From the NCBI GenBank assembly GCA_045534165.1, contig JAZSJD010000055.1:1-64000 (forward strand): a DNA stretch of 64,000 bases. The letters are read 5' to 3'. The stretch is from SIG575 sp045534165 (GTDB lineage Bacteria; Bacillota; Clostridia; Oscillospirales; Acutalibacteraceae). The notes beneath the pieces are model-generated. The model ran no database searches, was not told the origin of the DNA, and saw only the letters and a list, made by a program, of their open reading frames with translations. Positions 24,189 to 33,195 of the stretch are shown here, piece by piece. The position numbers and the translations under genes were made by a program. The first letter of the stretch is position 1. Each line of letters begins with the position of its first letter.

Positions 24189-25868
24189 ATGCTTAAATCA
24201 GTTGCTTCCTTGATGTTGTCGATAATAATTTTTATTACTTCATTATTTTTTCCGTCTGTACCTGCGCAGAAAACAACAGAAGAATTGATGAAAACACCAC
24301 CATTTTTTGAAAAATTTGAACTTGGTGATGAATTATATGTTATCAATGTCGGTTCTTTAAAAACTAACGACGAATTCCATGTTGCTGCCTGTTTGCAAGG
24401 TTTGGTTGCAAAAGTAAATCCTTGTATTTACATAAACTGTAATCAGATGTATTCATCTTATTTGAATGAAATAGAAAATAAAGGTGTGAAAGTAATTTAT
24501 AATGATGAAGATGGCAACAGATGGACATTAGAATCTCTTATAAAAAAATTTCAACCATATATTAAAGATAATGGTTACGTACTTTATCGCCCTACTGATA
24601 AAGCTGAAGGTCTTAATATGGCAACCAATCTTTCTACTTTAAAAGGTTGGTTAGCATTACCTGAAAGTTTGTCATATATAGCAGATAATCTTGGTTTAGT
24701 ATTGAAAGAAGATTTTTCAGATGACAAATATAATGTATTTTTTCAATGGAAATTTTTTAATAAATATAAAGACCAATTTAATATGACTGCTGTTGTCCAC
24801 GAAATGTATGATATGAAAGGTCTTCGTGACTTAGCAATACAACAAGGTTTTTTCACTTTTTATATTGATGATGACGAAGATGGTGTATGGTTCAGAAAAC
24901 TGGTTTTGAACTATGCCAAGAGTAACTGTCTTGTTTTAGGTTGGGGTAAGCATGAAGTTGAACACGTCAAGAATGCGTCATACAGCGGTGATATGGTTAT
25001 ACCATCAGACCATTGTTATAACAACTCATATCTTACGTCATTCACATGTAATTTACCTGATCAGAAACGCACAGAAACAAAAGTGTACGATGATCCATCA
25101 AAGCATTATTGTGCTATATTGTTCAGTGATGGCGATAATGTACAGTGGGTACAAAATGGCTTTTCAGAATTTTATCAAAGACAAAAATTAGAAACATCAT
25201 TTCCTATGACATGGACTTTTCCGACTTTATTACAAGAAATTTCACCATTAACTTATAATAAAGTATTAAATGATTCTACAGAAAACGATTATTTTATTGC
25301 AGGCGTTTCAGGAGCAGGGTATATACATCCTACCGAATATCCTTTTGCTGCTTTATCAGAATTTACCGATATTACTGCTTCTCAGATGCTCAAAAGTGAC
25401 ATTGAATATGTTACAATTCTTGATTCAGTGCCTAAAAACATATTTGAAGAAATAAAGCTGACAAACAGTTTGGAATATTATGCCCGTTATGATAATATCA
25501 AAGGTGGTATAATTTATTTTGACCCCGGTAGATACGCCGGTGGCAACGGTAGAATATTCTTTGTTAATGATAAACCGTTTTTATCTGCACGTTTTTCGCT
25601 TTGGTATCCATCTGGTCAAATGAATGAAGTTACAAAAGAATGGATCGATGAACAAGCTGCAATAATTAATAATTATGAAGCTGATATCAATTCAATTAAC
25701 GGATATAGTGTTATAAATATCCATCCCTGGTCTATTAGTATTGAAAACCTTGAATACTTTGTAAATCAGCTTGACGAACATATTGAACTTGTCACTGTTG
25801 ATGAATTATTAGAGACGATAGGCAGAAATGTTCCACATCAGAATGCAGAGGTAAATGCGAATGTTTAA
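24189..25868 (+). CDS. Secreted GxGYxYP-type putative glycoside hydrolase
   Basis: A 559-residue protein with an N-terminal signal-like hydrophobic stretch (SVASLMLSIIIFITSLFFP). It fits the GxGYxYP family: the signature appears as GVSGAGYIHPTEYP near residue 375, with His in place of the usual Tyr of the name motif. Other blocks are AILFSDGDNVQWVQN near residue 304, RFSLWYP and NIHPWSI. An N-terminal domain precedes it (NVGSLKTNDEFHVAACLQGLVA, given in part). The activity of the family is not established. As first gene of a uronate operon, just before a transporter, it may act outside the cell on a uronic-acid-containing glycan; this is inference. The ATG at 24189 has GAGGTG at 6 bases. Confidence 0.75.
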   Translation: MLKSVASLMLSIIIFITSLFFPSVPAQKTTEELMKTPPFFEKFELGDELYVINVGSLKTNDEFHVAACLQGLVAKVNPCIYINCNQMYSSYLNEIENKGVKVIYNDEDGNRWTLESLIKKFQPYIKDNGYVLYRPTDKAEGLNMATNLSTLKGWLALPESLSYIADNLGLVLKEDFSDDKYNVFFQWKFFNKYKDQFNMTAVVHEMYDMKGLRDLAIQQGFFTFYIDDDEDGVWFRKLVLNYAKSNCLVLGWGKHEVEHVKNASYSGDMVIPSDHCYNNSYLTSFTCNLPDQKRTETKVYDDPSKHYCAILFSDGDNVQWVQNGFSEFYQRQKLETSFPMTWTFPTLLQEISPLTYNKVLNDSTENDYFIAGVSGAGYIHPTEYPFAALSEFTDITASQMLKSDIEYVTILDSVPKNIFEEIKLTNSLEYYARYDNIKGGIIYFDPGRYAGGNGRIFFVNDKPFLSARFSLWYPSGQMNEVTKEWIDEQAAIINNYEADINSINGYSVINIHPWSISIENLEYFVNQLDEHIELVTVDELLETIGRNVPHQNAEVNANV

Positions 25869-27291
25869 AAAATTTAACCAAAGTCCTTCAGGCTGGCAAA
25901 CAAAACCAATGGAAAGGAAAAGTTATTATTTTTACTTTTCTGGTCAGGATGCAATTTATGAACTCGTAAATGCTTTTCTTGTGACTTATCTTATGTTTCA
26001 AGGTGTAAATCTTGCAAAAGCCGGAACTGTTATGTTAGCAGTAAAAGTCTGGGATGCATTTAATGACACGATTTTCGGTGTGATTTTTGATTCAGTTAAA
26101 TTTAAAAGTGGTAAAAAATATACACCTTGGTTAAAAATTGCAACTGTTTTGATTCCGATTTCAACTGTACTTCTCTTTTTTATTCCTTCCGGTGGAAGCG
26201 AAACAACTAAACTCATTTGGTTTGCTGTTGCATATATCCTCTGGGATACTGCATATACACTCTGTGACGTGCCAATCTATGGTGTTATTACTTCAATGAC
26301 ACAGGAGATGCAAGAAAGAAACAGTATGCTTTCATATAAAAGTATATGGGGCGGTGTAGGTGTAGCTGTAACAACAGTCATCGCATCACTTTTTGTAAGT
26401 GAAGAAATAAGTTCAAACTATACAGTTGTTGCTGTTATTATAGCATTGTTTGCTCTGGTATCTATGCTTCCCGCATTGTTTTTTATCAGGGAACGTTATA
26501 ATTCAGACACAATGGATAATTTTACAATAAGAAAAATGTTCAGATATTTATTCAAAAACAAATATCTGTTTATTTACTACATAGGATACTTTTTCTTTAC
26601 TGCGCTTAATGTAAGCAGTTCATTCAATCTTTTTGTTTCGTATTACATCTTTAAAAATGAACTTTTCTCTCTTATAGTAAGTGCAATCAGTATAGCACCT
26701 CAACTTATATTTTCACTCTTTGTTCCGAGAATCCTTAAGAAAATTGACAAAATGAAGCTTCTTAAACTTTGTGCTGTTACAAATCTGACGCTGAGTGTTT
26801 TGATATGGCTCTTTGGTTCAAAGAACATAGTTATGTATACAATCCTTTCTGTGTTAAGAGCTGTACCGATGGGTATACACGGTGTTATAATGTTTATGTT
26901 TACTCCCGACTGTGCTGAATATGGTGAGTTCAAAACAGGTACGGAAGCTAATGGTATTACTTTTTCAATACAGACTTTTATGGCAAAACTCACATCGGCT
27001 ATTTCAAGTGCATTGGGAATTTTCTTACTTGGTTTAAAATCAACAGAATGGAAATCTGTTGAAGTCGAAAATTTTCAGGAATTAACTGCACTTAACATTC
27101 AGCAAACACCACACGCACTTGACGTGTTATGGTTTATTTATACTATGGTTCCGGCAATAGGATGCTTTATTGCTATTATAATTTGGAGTTTTTACAAATT
27201 AAACGATAATGATGTTCAAATAATGGCAAATTGCAATACAAACAAAATTTCACGCAGTAATGCACTGAAAAAACTAAGCAGAAGATATTGA
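25861..27291 (+). CDS. GPH-family (MFS) sugar or uronide:cation symporter
   Basis: A 476-residue transporter of the glycoside-pentoside-hexuronide family with about 12 membrane segments. Typical are KVWDAFNDTIFGVIFD (residues ~60-75, the family motif around Asp), DTAYTLCDVPIYGVI (~136-150) and the late block FTPDCAEYGEFKTG (~348-361). GPH members carry glucuronides, galacturonides and other glycosides with H+ or Na+. Between a glycan protein and uxaC, import of hexuronate or small uronides is likely. The start at 25861 has GAGG at 9 bases; an ATG at 25855 is too near. The gene overlaps the preceding one. Confidence 0.82.
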   Translation: MFKKFNQSPSGWQTKPMERKSYYFYFSGQDAIYELVNAFLVTYLMFQGVNLAKAGTVMLAVKVWDAFNDTIFGVIFDSVKFKSGKKYTPWLKIATVLIPISTVLLFFIPSGGSETTKLIWFAVAYILWDTAYTLCDVPIYGVITSMTQEMQERNSMLSYKSIWGGVGVAVTTVIASLFVSEEISSNYTVVAVIIALFALVSMLPALFFIRERYNSDTMDNFTIRKMFRYLFKNKYLFIYYIGYFFFTALNVSSSFNLFVSYYIFKNELFSLIVSAISIAPQLIFSLFVPRILKKIDKMKLLKLCAVTNLTLSVLIWLFGSKNIVMYTILSVLRAVPMGIHGVIMFMFTPDCAEYGEFKTGTEANGITFSIQTFMAKLTSAISSALGIFLLGLKSTEWKSVEVENFQELTALNIQQTPHALDVLWFIYTMVPAIGCFIAIIIWSFYKLNDNDVQIMANCNTNKISRSNALKKLSRRY

Positions 27292-27305
27292 TAGGAGATA
27301 ATAAC

Positions 27306-28682
27306 ATGAACAATTTTTACTCAGACAGTGTTTTTTTAGGGAATGATTCTTCTGAAAAAATATATGATAAAATTAAAAATTTACCTATAATTGATTATCA
27401 TTGTCATCTACAGCCTAAAGAAATATATGAAGATAAACCATTTGATAATATAGGTGAAATCTGGTTAGCAGGTGACCATTACAAATGGAGATTAATGAGA
27501 AGTGTTGGCATTGATGAAAAATACATCACTGGTGAATCTGACTGGAAAGAAAAATTTATCAAATATGCTGAAGCACTTGAATTAGCACTTGGTAATCCGC
27601 TTTATCATTGGTCACATCTTGAACTCAAGCAATTTTTTGGCATTAATGAGCCTCTTACAACTGCAAATGCTGAAACAATCTGGGATAAAGCAAATGAAGT
27701 TATCAAAACAACAAAAATGTCTCCCCGAAAACTTATTAGAGACTCAGATGTTGAATATATAGCAACAACTGACGATATTATTGATTCACTTGAGTATCAT
27801 AAATTAATTGCTGAAGATAATAGTTTCAACACAAAAGTTTGCCCATCATTCAGAACAGACAATTTATTGCTCTATAATGCAGAGGGATACACAGATTATA
27901 TCGAGAAACTCTCTGAATGTTCAGGTATAGCAGTCACAGATTTTGATTCATTAAAAAAAGCCCTTGAAAAACGAATTGAGTATTTTGTTTCTTTAGGTTG
28001 TAAAATGACTGACGTTGGCATTGAACGCTTCCCGGAATATATCGGAACTGAAATTGAAGCTGATGCAGCATTCAAAAAAGCATTAAATGGTGAAATACTT
28101 ACTGAAAAAGAATATGATTCATTTATCTCAGCAGTTTATTTATTCCTTGGAAATCAGTATAAGAAACATGGCTTAATTATGCAGCTTCATCTTGCTGTTA
28201 AAAGAAATGCTTCAACTGCATTATTTAACAGCTTAGGCAGAGATGTGGGCGGTGACTGTGTTGGTAATGCAATTAAAGCATCATCACTTACAGCTTTGTT
28301 AAACGAAATGGAAATGAAAGATTCTCTTCCGGAAACCATTGTTTACACACTTAATCCTAACAGCTATTATGAGATTGCAACCGGCATACGCTCTTTCAGA
28401 AATGTAAGTCTCGGTGCAGCGTGGTGGTTCTGTGACAATTTCAGTGGTATTAAAAATCAACTTGAAATTTACAGCGAAACTGCTGCAATAGGCACTTTTT
28501 ATGGTATGCTGACTGACAGCAGAAGTTTTCTCTCATACGCAAGACATGATTATTTCAGACGCATTCTTTCCACATTTTTAGGTGAAGCATATGAAAAAGG
28601 TCAGTTTGCACCTTATGAAAGTGTTTTAAATATTGCTGAAAAAATCAGCTATACAAATATAAAAAATAAAATCTCTGAATAA
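27306..28682 (+). CDS. uxaC: Glucuronate isomerase (uronate isomerase)
   Basis: A 458-residue TIM-barrel enzyme that interconverts D-glucuronate with D-fructuronate (and D-galacturonate with D-tagaturonate). The metal motif DYHCHL is near residue 30, followed by IWLAGDHYKWRLMRSVG. Further blocks are SPRKLIRDSDVEYIATTDD, MQLHLAVKRN and GAAWWFCDN, then LTDSRSFLSYARHDYFRR near the end. The length is normal. AGGAGA lies just before the ATG at 27306. Confidence 0.95.
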   Translation: MNNFYSDSVFLGNDSSEKIYDKIKNLPIIDYHCHLQPKEIYEDKPFDNIGEIWLAGDHYKWRLMRSVGIDEKYITGESDWKEKFIKYAEALELALGNPLYHWSHLELKQFFGINEPLTTANAETIWDKANEVIKTTKMSPRKLIRDSDVEYIATTDDIIDSLEYHKLIAEDNSFNTKVCPSFRTDNLLLYNAEGYTDYIEKLSECSGIAVTDFDSLKKALEKRIEYFVSLGCKMTDVGIERFPEYIGTEIEADAAFKKALNGEILTEKEYDSFISAVYLFLGNQYKKHGLIMQLHLAVKRNASTALFNSLGRDVGGDCVGNAIKASSLTALLNEMEMKDSLPETIVYTLNPNSYYEIATGIRSFRNVSLGAAWWFCDNFSGIKNQLEIYSETAAIGTFYGMLTDSRSFLSYARHDYFRRILSTFLGEAYEKGQFAPYESVLNIAEKISYTNIKNKISE

Positions 28683-28694
28683 AGGAGAACTACT

Positions 28695-29735
28695 ATGAAA
28701 ATGACATTCAGATGGTATGGTGATAATGACCCTGTAACACTTGACCATATCAGACAAATTCCAAAAATGACCGGTATCGTTTCAGCCATTTACAATGTTC
28801 CTGCAGGTGGTGTGTGGTCAGACGAAAGTATTGCTGAACTTAAAAAGAAAGCTAATGACAAAGGCTTAGAATTTGAAGTTGTAGAAAGTGTACCTGTTCC
28901 TGAAGATATAAAACTCGGTAATGAAAATGCACCTCAGCTTATTGAAAATTACTGCGAAAATGTGAGAAAACTGGGTGCAGCAGGTGTAAAATGTATCTGC
29001 TATAACTTTATGCCTGTTTTTGATTGGCTCAGAAGCGAACTTGAACATATGCATGCTGATGGCTCAAATGGTTTAGCATATGATGAAGAAACCGTGCTTT
29101 CTATGAATCCCTTAACAAGCGAACTTTCTTTGCCGGGCTGGGATGAAAGTTATACAAAAGAACAATTAAAAGACCTACTTAAACAATACGAAGATTTAGG
29201 TGAAGAAAAACTTTGGAATAATGTAAAAACCTTTCTTGAAGCTGTAATTCCCGTTGCAGAAGAAAGCGGTGTTAAAATGGCTATCCATCCCGATGATCCA
29301 CCATGGGGTATTTTCGGATTACCAAGAATTATAACCAATGAACAGAATCTTGACAGATTTTTGAAGCTCGTTGATTCTCCTGCAAACGGTCTTACTTTCT
29401 GCACCGGTTCCCTCGGTGCGAACCCTGACAATGATTTGGTTGGAATGATCAAAAAATATGAAGGCAGAATTCATTTTGCGCATTTAAGAAACATTAAACA
29501 TACAGGTGAAAGACAGTTTATGGAAACAGGTCACCCAAGTGACTGTGGTTCTTTTGATATGTATGAAATTGTTAAAGCACTTCACGATAGTGGTTTTGAT
29601 GGTTATGTGCGTCCTGACCACGGCAGAATGATCTGGGGAGAAAAAGGAAGATACGGTTATGGCCTTTTTGACAGGGCACTCGGTTCAATGTATCTTACCG
29701 GTCTTATTGAGGCTGTTGAAAAATCATCAAAATAA
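28695..29735 (+). CDS. uxuA: Mannonate dehydratase
   Basis: A 346-residue enzyme that dehydrates D-mannonate to 2-keto-3-deoxygluconate. Family blocks are FRWYGDNDPVTLDHIRQIP at the N-terminus, MAIHPDDPPWGIFGLPRI (~195), FCTGSLGANPDND (~235), HLRNIKHTGERQF (~258) and PDHGRMIWGE (~309). The metal-binding Cys, His and Asp residues are in these blocks. It lies 12 bases after uxaC with a AAAGGAG site. It carries the third step of the glucuronate branch. Confidence 0.95.
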   Translation: MKMTFRWYGDNDPVTLDHIRQIPKMTGIVSAIYNVPAGGVWSDESIAELKKKANDKGLEFEVVESVPVPEDIKLGNENAPQLIENYCENVRKLGAAGVKCICYNFMPVFDWLRSELEHMHADGSNGLAYDEETVLSMNPLTSELSLPGWDESYTKEQLKDLLKQYEDLGEEKLWNNVKTFLEAVIPVAEESGVKMAIHPDDPPWGIFGLPRIITNEQNLDRFLKLVDSPANGLTFCTGSLGANPDNDLVGMIKKYEGRIHFAHLRNIKHTGERQFMETGHPSDCGSFDMYEIVKALHDSGFDGYVRPDHGRMIWGEKGRYGYGLFDRALGSMYLTGLIEAVEKSSK

Positions 29736-29746
29736 GGAGAAATATT

Positions 29747-30574
29747 ATGGATTCTAAAGTTATTGTTATAACAGGTGCAGGTGGTGTTCTTTGCGGAAAT
29801 TTTGCAAAAGAGCTTGCAAAAGACGGTCACAAAGTTGCACTTCTGGATATTAATTATGAAGCGGCTGAAAACATCGCAACAGAAATCAGAAGTAATGGTG
29901 GCGAAGCTATTGCTATTAAAACAAACGTGCTTGAAAAAGAAAGTCTTGAAAACGCACATAATGAAATCTTGAATAAATTCGGTAAATGTCAGATACTCAT
30001 CAATGGTGCGGGTGGTAATAATCCAAGAGGAACAACAACAAATGAATATTTTAATCCTGAAGATATAGACAAAGAAGATGTTGTTTCTTTCTTTGATCTT
30101 CAGCCTGATGGTATCAGTTTTGTTTTCGATCTTAATTTCTTAGGTGTGCTTCTTCCCACACAGGTTTTCGCTAAAGATTTTGTTATGGGTGAAAAAGGCT
30201 GCATTCTTAACATTTCTTCTATGAATGCATACACACCTCTTACCAAAATACCTGCTTACAGCGGTGCAAAAGCTGCAGTTTCAAATTTAACACAATGGCT
30301 TGCAGTACATTTCGCAAACACAGGAGTAAGAGTTAACGCTATCGCCCCTGGATTCTTTGTAACAAATCAGAACAGATCTCTTTTGTTTAACGAAGACGGA
30401 ACACCCACAGCAAGAACAAATAAAATTCTTAATGCAACACCGATGGGTCGTTTTGGTGAAGCAGATGAATTAATGGGCACTGTACGTTTCTTATTGGATG
30501 ATAGTGTTTCAAGCTTTATAACAGGCGTTGTTATTCCTATTGATGGCGGCTTTTCTGCATATTCAGGTGTATAA
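29747..30574 (+). CDS. SDR-family fructuronate reductase (mannonate oxidoreductase)
   Basis: A 275-residue short-chain dehydrogenase with the NAD(P) motif TGAGGVLCGNFAKEL at residues 7-21, NGAGG near residue 86, catalytic Ser in NISSMNAYT (~158) and YSGAK (Y170, K174 approximately). The position between uxuA and eda indicates that it makes mannonate from fructuronate, the step done in E. coli by the unrelated UxuB polyol-dehydrogenase type. SDR enzymes in this role are known in other Firmicutes. The substrate is inferred from context only. Confidence 0.8.
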   Translation: MDSKVIVITGAGGVLCGNFAKELAKDGHKVALLDINYEAAENIATEIRSNGGEAIAIKTNVLEKESLENAHNEILNKFGKCQILINGAGGNNPRGTTTNEYFNPEDIDKEDVVSFFDLQPDGISFVFDLNFLGVLLPTQVFAKDFVMGEKGCILNISSMNAYTPLTKIPAYSGAKAAVSNLTQWLAVHFANTGVRVNAIAPGFFVTNQNRSLLFNEDGTPTARTNKILNATPMGRFGEADELMGTVRFLLDDSVSSFITGVVIPIDGGFSAYSGV

Positions 30575-30589
30575 TTGGAGGAAATAATT

Positions 30590-31207
30590 ATGACAAAAGA
30601 GAGAGTTATTGAAAGAATAAAAGAAAAAGGTATTGTTGCAGTTATCCGTGCAGAAAATTCAGAAAAAGCATTTGATATTGTTGAAAAATGTATTGCAGGC
30701 GGTATTGATGCAATTGAACTGACTTTTTCAGTACCCTATGCACACCATGTAATTGAGGACCTTTCAAAAAAATATGGTGATGAAATTGTTTTGGGTGCAG
30801 GGACAGTTCTTGATAGTGAAACAGCAAGAATAGCACTTCTTTCAGGTGCACAATATATAGTTTCACCTCATTTTAATCCTGAAGTTACAAAATTATGCAA
30901 CAGATACAGAGTTGCATCAATGGCAGGCGTTCTTACAATTACAGAAGCTGTTACCGCAATGGAGGCAGGAGTTGATGTTTTAAAACTTTTCCCCGGTGAT
31001 TTAAGCGGTCCGAGATTTATAAAAGATATTAAAGGTCCACTTCCTTGGGTTCAGATTATGCCCACCGGTGGTGTTGATGCAGATAATGTTGCAGAATGGA
31101 TTAAAGCCGGCGCAGTAGCTGTTGGTGCCGGCAGTTGTTTAACAAAAGGTGATATTACTGCAAACGCAAAAGCTTTTATCGAGAATATTAAATCTGCAAG
31201 AGTATAA
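30590..31207 (+). CDS. eda: KDPG/KHG aldolase
   Basis: A 205-residue class I aldolase that splits 2-keto-3-deoxy-6-phosphogluconate into pyruvate and glyceraldehyde 3-phosphate. The proton-transfer Glu is in AIELTFSVP (~44), the substrate-binding block is GAGTVLDSETA (~69), and the Schiff-base Lys is in VDVLKLFPGD (~131). MPTGGV marks the phosphate site. The ATG at 30590 has GGAGG 8 bases upstream. The kinase needed to supply KDPG (2-keto-3-deoxygluconate kinase) is not in this window. Confidence 0.93.
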   Translation: MTKERVIERIKEKGIVAVIRAENSEKAFDIVEKCIAGGIDAIELTFSVPYAHHVIEDLSKKYGDEIVLGAGTVLDSETARIALLSGAQYIVSPHFNPEVTKLCNRYRVASMAGVLTITEAVTAMEAGVDVLKLFPGDLSGPRFIKDIKGPLPWVQIMPTGGVDADNVAEWIKAGAVAVGAGSCLTKGDITANAKAFIENIKSARV

Positions 31208-31221
31208 ATGAGGCGATCTTA

Positions 31222-32403
31222 ATGGATACAGTTAAATTTGCTGTTATCGGCATCGGTAATATGGGATCTTCCCATGCTAAAAATTTATATGACGGAAAAA
31301 TAAACAATGCTGTTTTAAAAGCTGTCTGTGACATCAATCCGGAAAAAATCAATTGGGCAAAAGAAAATCTGCATAATATAGATGTTTTTACTGATTATAT
31401 GGATATGCTTAAAAACGCAGATATTAATGCTGTTATTATTGCAACACCGCATTATCTTCATCCGATTATTGCAATTGATGCATTCAACTCCGGTCTTAAC
31501 GTTTTAACAGAAAAACCTGCCGGTGTATATACTCAAAAAGTTGAAGAAATGAATTCAGCGGCTGAAAAAAGTGGGAAAGTTTTCGGTATTATGTATAACC
31601 AGAGGACAAATCCACTTTTTAAAAAAGCTCGTGAGTTAATTACTTCAGGTGTAGCCGGAGAAATTAAAAGGGTTGTCTGGATTATTACAAATTGGTACAG
31701 ACGTCAGGAATATTATGATTCCGGTACATGGAGAGCAACATGGAAAGATGAAGGTGGGGGCGTGCTCATTAATCAATGCCCACATAACATTGACATAATG
31801 CAATGGATAGTTGGAATGCCTGTTAAGGTCACAGCACGCTGCTATTATGGAAAATATCACGATATAGAAGTTGAAGACGACGTTTCTGCCTTTTTTGAAT
31901 ATGAAAATGGTGCAACAGGAGCATTGTTTACTTCAACCGGCGAAAATCCTGGAACAAACAGATTGGAAATTTCTTGTGATAAAGCAAAAATTGTCATTGA
32001 AAACGGTAAACTGTCCTTATGGAAACATAACATTCCTGAAAGTGAATACAGAAATTATAGTTCTTCAGAGTTTGAAAAAGTTTCTTGTGAATATACAGAG
32101 TTTATTCCGGAAAATTCTGTAATATCCGCACACAATCAGATATTGCAGAATTTTGTAAACAACATATTGTTTGGTGAAGAATTGATTGCACCCGGATATG
32201 ATGGAATCAGAGGTTTATCAATTTCCAATGCAATACATTTATCTGATTGGACAAACTCTACGGTTGAAATTCCTATTGATTCTGAAAAATTCAAATTACT
32301 TTTACAAGAAAAGGTGAATAATTCACTTCCAAAGAAAAACATTATTAAAGATAAATCAATAACTGCCGGAAACCCGTCATCAAGATGGGAAGTCAAGTGG
32401 TAA
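31222..32403 (+). CDS. Gfo/Idh/MocA-family oxidoreductase
   Basis: A 393-residue NAD(P)-dependent oxidoreductase. The Rossmann motif GIGNMGSSHAKN is at residues ~9-20, the family EKP motif is in LTEKPAGVY near residue 96, and the C-terminal domain has GGGVLINQCPHNIDIMQW near residue 178, with the usual catalytic Asp/His region. Members oxidise or epimerise sugars and their acids; the substrate is unknown. As last gene of the hexuronate operon it may feed another sugar derivative into the pathway. A strong terminator follows at once. Confidence 0.88.
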   Translation: MDTVKFAVIGIGNMGSSHAKNLYDGKINNAVLKAVCDINPEKINWAKENLHNIDVFTDYMDMLKNADINAVIIATPHYLHPIIAIDAFNSGLNVLTEKPAGVYTQKVEEMNSAAEKSGKVFGIMYNQRTNPLFKKARELITSGVAGEIKRVVWIITNWYRRQEYYDSGTWRATWKDEGGGVLINQCPHNIDIMQWIVGMPVKVTARCYYGKYHDIEVEDDVSAFFEYENGATGALFTSTGENPGTNRLEISCDKAKIVIENGKLSLWKHNIPESEYRNYSSSEFEKVSCEYTEFIPENSVISAHNQILQNFVNNILFGEELIAPGYDGIRGLSISNAIHLSDWTNSTVEIPIDSEKFKLLLQEKVNNSLPKKNIIKDKSITAGNPSSRWEVKW

Positions 32404-32405
32404 TA

Positions 32406-32436
32406 AAAATAAGCGGTGCTTTGCACCGCTTATTTT
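32406..32436. terminator. Bidirectional terminator after the hexuronate operon
   Basis: A perfect 14-bp stem (AAAATAAGCGGTGC with its complement) closes on a TTT loop. It separates two convergent genes, and the minus-strand gene thiN ends inside it. Confidence 0.92.
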
Positions 32437-33047
32437 ACTTTTATTAATAATAGTTTGCCATTTTTAACAGAAACTTCTGCTGTTTTGCCGGATAACACTT
32501 CATTGCTGATACCATATTGGTATTCAGATGTGATTTCAGCGTCTTTAAGAGGGTATTTGGCGTTTTTTACATCTATGCCGCTTGTTACACCAAAAATATT
32601 AATTAATGAAAAATAGGACCATTTATCATCAATATAAACTGTATCATTTGAAACAATCTGCATTTCTGAATAATCATCAATTATTTTTCCGCATTTTTTA
32701 ATTGAGTGCAGCATATTCAAAATTGAAATATTAGCTAATGTGTGGTCAAGTCGTTGACCAGTAACGCCGATTAACAAAAAATCGTTAAATCCTCTTTTTA
32801 TTGCTTCTTTAACTGCGTATACCGTATCAGTGTCGTCTTTTTCACAAGGCAAAACAATTATTTCAATATTTGTTTCTGGTTGCTTGTGTGAATCAAAATC
32901 CCCAATAATTAAGTGCGGTTTAATTTTTAATTTGTCTGCATGGTTCAAACCGCTATCACAAAATATATAAAAATCGTCATTTTTCAATTCAGAAATAATA
33001 TTGTTATAATTATTAATTTCGGCACCGCCGATAATTACACATCTCAT
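32430..33047 (-). CDS. thiN: Thiamine pyrophosphokinase
   Basis: A 205-residue enzyme that turns thiamine into thiamine pyrophosphate. Typical blocks are FYIFCDSGLNHADKL (~27), LIIGDFDSH (~46), EKDDTDTVYAVKEAIKRG (~69) and the thiamine-site TGQRLDHTLANISIL (~95). The C-terminal half is a beta domain ending LSGKTAEVSVKNGKLLLIKV. No TPP riboswitch motif lies upstream, only a sigma-A promoter. AGGAGG is 9 bases before the ATG. Confidence 0.92.
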   Translation of the reverse strand: MRCVIIGGAEINNYNNIISELKNDDFYIFCDSGLNHADKLKIKPHLIIGDFDSHKQPETNIEIIVLPCEKDDTDTVYAVKEAIKRGFNDFLLIGVTGQRLDHTLANISILNMLHSIKKCGKIIDDYSEMQIVSNDTVYIDDKWSYFSLINIFGVTSGIDVKNAKYPLKDAEITSEYQYGISNEVLSGKTAEVSVKNGKLLLIKVK

Positions 33048-33076
33048 AAAATATCCTCCTGATTTTTATTTGTAAT

Positions 33077-33105
33077 ATTATATCAATATTTTTATCGACT
33101 TGCAA
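33077..33105 (-). promoter_or_regulatory. Promoter of thiN
   Basis: On the minus strand TTGCAA (33105-33100), a 17-base spacer and TATAAT (33082-33077). Confidence 0.65.
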
Positions 33106-33137
33106 CTTATTTGTAATTTCTTTTTCTCTTCTTTGTA

Positions 33138-33166
33138 TTGAATATTTTCATAAGAAATGTTAAAAT
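33138..33166 (+). promoter_or_regulatory. Promoter of pcrA
   Basis: TTGAAT (33138-33143), a 17-base spacer and TAAAAT (33161-33166), 29 bases before the ATG. Confidence 0.6.
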
Positions 33167-33195
33167 GTATTCATAAATTTATAATGGGTGAAACT

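Noticed and set aside
33048..33110. Possible TPP riboswitch before thiN
   Set aside because: No CTGAGA or other conserved TPP-box sequence is present, and the leader is short.
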